Below are positions 61,871 through 64,000 of a DNA stretch of 64,000 nucleotides, piece by piece. The stretch lies in contig CM075853.1 of the NCBI GenBank assembly GCA_037975125.1, forward strand, positions 51,218,458 to 51,282,457. Reading direction: 5' to 3'. The notes under the pieces are model-generated. The model was not told the DNA's origin. It searched no databases and was given only the letters and a program-made list of their open reading frames with translations. The first letter of the stretch is position 1; each line of letters begins with the position of its first letter. This stretch comes from Latrodectus hesperus. Taxonomy: Eukaryota; Arthropoda; Arachnida; Araneae; Theridiidae. The position numbers and the translations under genes were made by a program.

Positions 61871-64000
61871 GTTTCAATTTCTACTTTTTTTGCCGTCACA
61901 TACTGCTGACGATGTATAGTTGGGTTTTGTGACTCTCAATTAACTTAAAAAGCTTCACCTTAATTAAAAAATATCACTTATTTTACATGCGAATAATGTA
62001 CGGAATAAAGGGTATCGCTTCAAACAGCTTTACATTTTCAAGCAAGAGACTTACAATTACACTGAATTGAGTTACATCACAAAATGCTTCTGATAAGTGT
62101 GGTTTCGACATTGTTCCTAGCATATATTAATATTAAAAATAAGAAAATGACTAATTGTTATTAACTAGGTGGTTACCTTTGACCTGCATATGTAGCAAAA
62201 TATTTTTTCTTATAACTCCTGTGTTGTTCAATTAGAAATATAATCAAACAATTAATACTTTATTTAAACTGAAATTATTTTAATTATACATCAGATTTAT
62301 TTCATATTCAAAATTATCACTAAACCATTTTAAAGGATCACTACAAATGAAATATAATTATGTGACTTGTCAAATGAGAGTATTATACAGTTCGTTTAAT
62401 GATATTATTCACACATATACAAATTATTTATTTGTGGTAAATAACCCATATTTCTGCATATTCAAATATTTCGGAATAAAATTCGGAAAAACTAAATATT
62501 ATAAAATTTTTCCTTTATGTATATCCCCTTTTTTTCTCTACAATATTATAATTTCACTATGTAATAGAAAAAAATATTCCAAATAATATTGAAAGCAGTT
62601 GCTATTTTTCAATAAATAATAGTTGTTTTTTTACAGAAAATTACAGAAATTATAAGCAACCAGATTGTATTTTACTGATTTCCAGACACACACACATTTA
62701 AAATATAATACGATAAACAATATTTTGTAGATGACAGAAATTATATATTCAAAAAGTGAAATGAAGAATATTAAGAATATTGACATAATTCTGTGATAGG
62801 TATAGTTTTATGACAATAAATTTTCTCATATTGATTATGAATATTTTTCTGAGTGTTACAAAATTATCAGTTGTATGATTAATTATGTAACCTAAAGTTA
62901 AAAAATTCAAACTTTTAATTTAAAATAAAGTTTCAAATTGAAAGTTTTAATTATTTAAAAAAATTAATTAACTTACCTCAAATTAATTCCTATATTATAT
63001 TATATTATTCTCCATTGGTAAAATGCGCATTGCAAACCATTTTCTTAGAATAAAATTTTTGATGTTTGATAAAAAAAATTATAATCTCGTTTAATAATAC
63101 GTATATTTTGTCCTGCAAAATTTAATCCCATGAAAACTTTCATAACATTTAATCTTGATGTAAAAGGTCATCAATTTTTGCTAATTTTAAGAAATAAACT
63201 TTAAATATTGATATTGAAGTTAGGATTTAAGTTAATTTTGGTGTGAAATGAAAACAATCTAAAATGAATACTCGAATAACTTCTTTACAATGTAGAAAAG
63301 AAATTTAAATAAGGAGACATAGTATCAAATTGAATGAGAATCAGCAGAAAATTTATATTTTTCTGAGAACTGGTGAATTTTGCATATAAAACTATTATTA
63401 AAACAGCTTGAATTCTTTAAAAATATGCACTGAGAATTTTGAATGCAGATTATTTGCCAGATTTTTATGTTCATGTACCAGGAAAAGAAAGATTTAGGAT
63501 TAGTTGAAATAAAGAAAATTTTATAAAATTTTATTGACTATTGGATTTTTTTAATGAAATACAACACACGTTTCCTCAATACGTAAAATGAACACTAATA
63601 AGAGCTATTAATTAACAATATTATACAAAAACATTTTATTTCAAATTCGAAGTAATAACAATTTTAATTTATTAAAGTAGATAAGTATTTTATACAACAA
63701 ATGGATATCTTTTTCTTTCATGAGTAAAAGTAAAAGATAAATTCAAATTTTACTTTCAACAAGCAAGATGCTTACTTTTTTACTGAGAAAAATGTGTATT
63801 TATTGCAATAAGTAAAATCTTGTAATTCCTATATGCAAAACTTTATTTTAATTTTTAGAATAAATAAATGGAATTTTATACACAAAAAATTAATTGTAAA
63901 ATTAGTCATTTCTGTGAAATTTAAGTTGATAGGTATTATTTCAAAATGGAAATGATATTTTTATTTTTTAAACTTTTATATCTTAAAAGAAAATATTTTA
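61871..64000. other. AT-rich DNA without recognisable gene
   Basis: Nothing is supported. The ATG-initiated frame at 62347-62586 (79 codons) is Tyr/Ile/Asn/Phe-rich with no domain or signal and looks like chance. Confidence 0.5.

Overview
The window is AT-rich, intron- and transposon-dominated animal DNA with no bacterial-style gene order. The transposon families (DUF4817/DDE_3 mariner-like elements with long inverted repeats, a Tigger/pogo element, a tRNA-headed SINE, a non-LTR retrotransposon tail) and the very long TA microsatellites suggest an arthropod, most plausibly a chelicerate such as a spider. That assignment is inference; nothing here fixes the species.

The most interesting content is a split gene that no long ORF shows. 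On the + strand between 18418 and 31947 I can chain six exons (18418-18512, 21500-21583, 28020-28230, 29118-29176, 30059-30092, 31642-31947) whose intron phases all agree. They give a secreted protein of about 262 residues. By eye its order of motifs follows the thioredoxin-like N-terminal domain of selenoprotein P, with asparagine where selenocysteine would be. Two junctions (both sides of the fifth exon) are weak. Intron 1 holds a possible small membrane-protein exon on the opposite strand, and intron 2 holds a dead Tigger transposon.

Layout: 1-16.9 kb is mostly featureless AT-rich DNA with two more GC-rich islands (6.1-6.4 and 12.3-12.5 kb). 16.9-18.4 kb has a TA array and a perfect 24-bp-stem hairpin. 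18.4-32.0 kb is the split gene with its nested features. 32.8-34.7 kb is an apparently intact DD41D mariner-like transposon. 38.1-38.9 kb is a degraded LINE, with a related repeat fragment at 50.2-50.5 kb. 41.55-41.73 kb is a SINE. 46.9-48.5 kb is a dead relative of the mariner-like element. 53.2-53.5 and 61.4-61.9 kb are unexplained islands. The remainder is AT-rich intergenic or intronic sequence.

All three DNA transposons sit inside TA arrays, flanked by TA repeats on both sides, consistent with TA target choice. There is no sign that the transposons and the split gene act together; the transposons appear to have enlarged its introns and surroundings.
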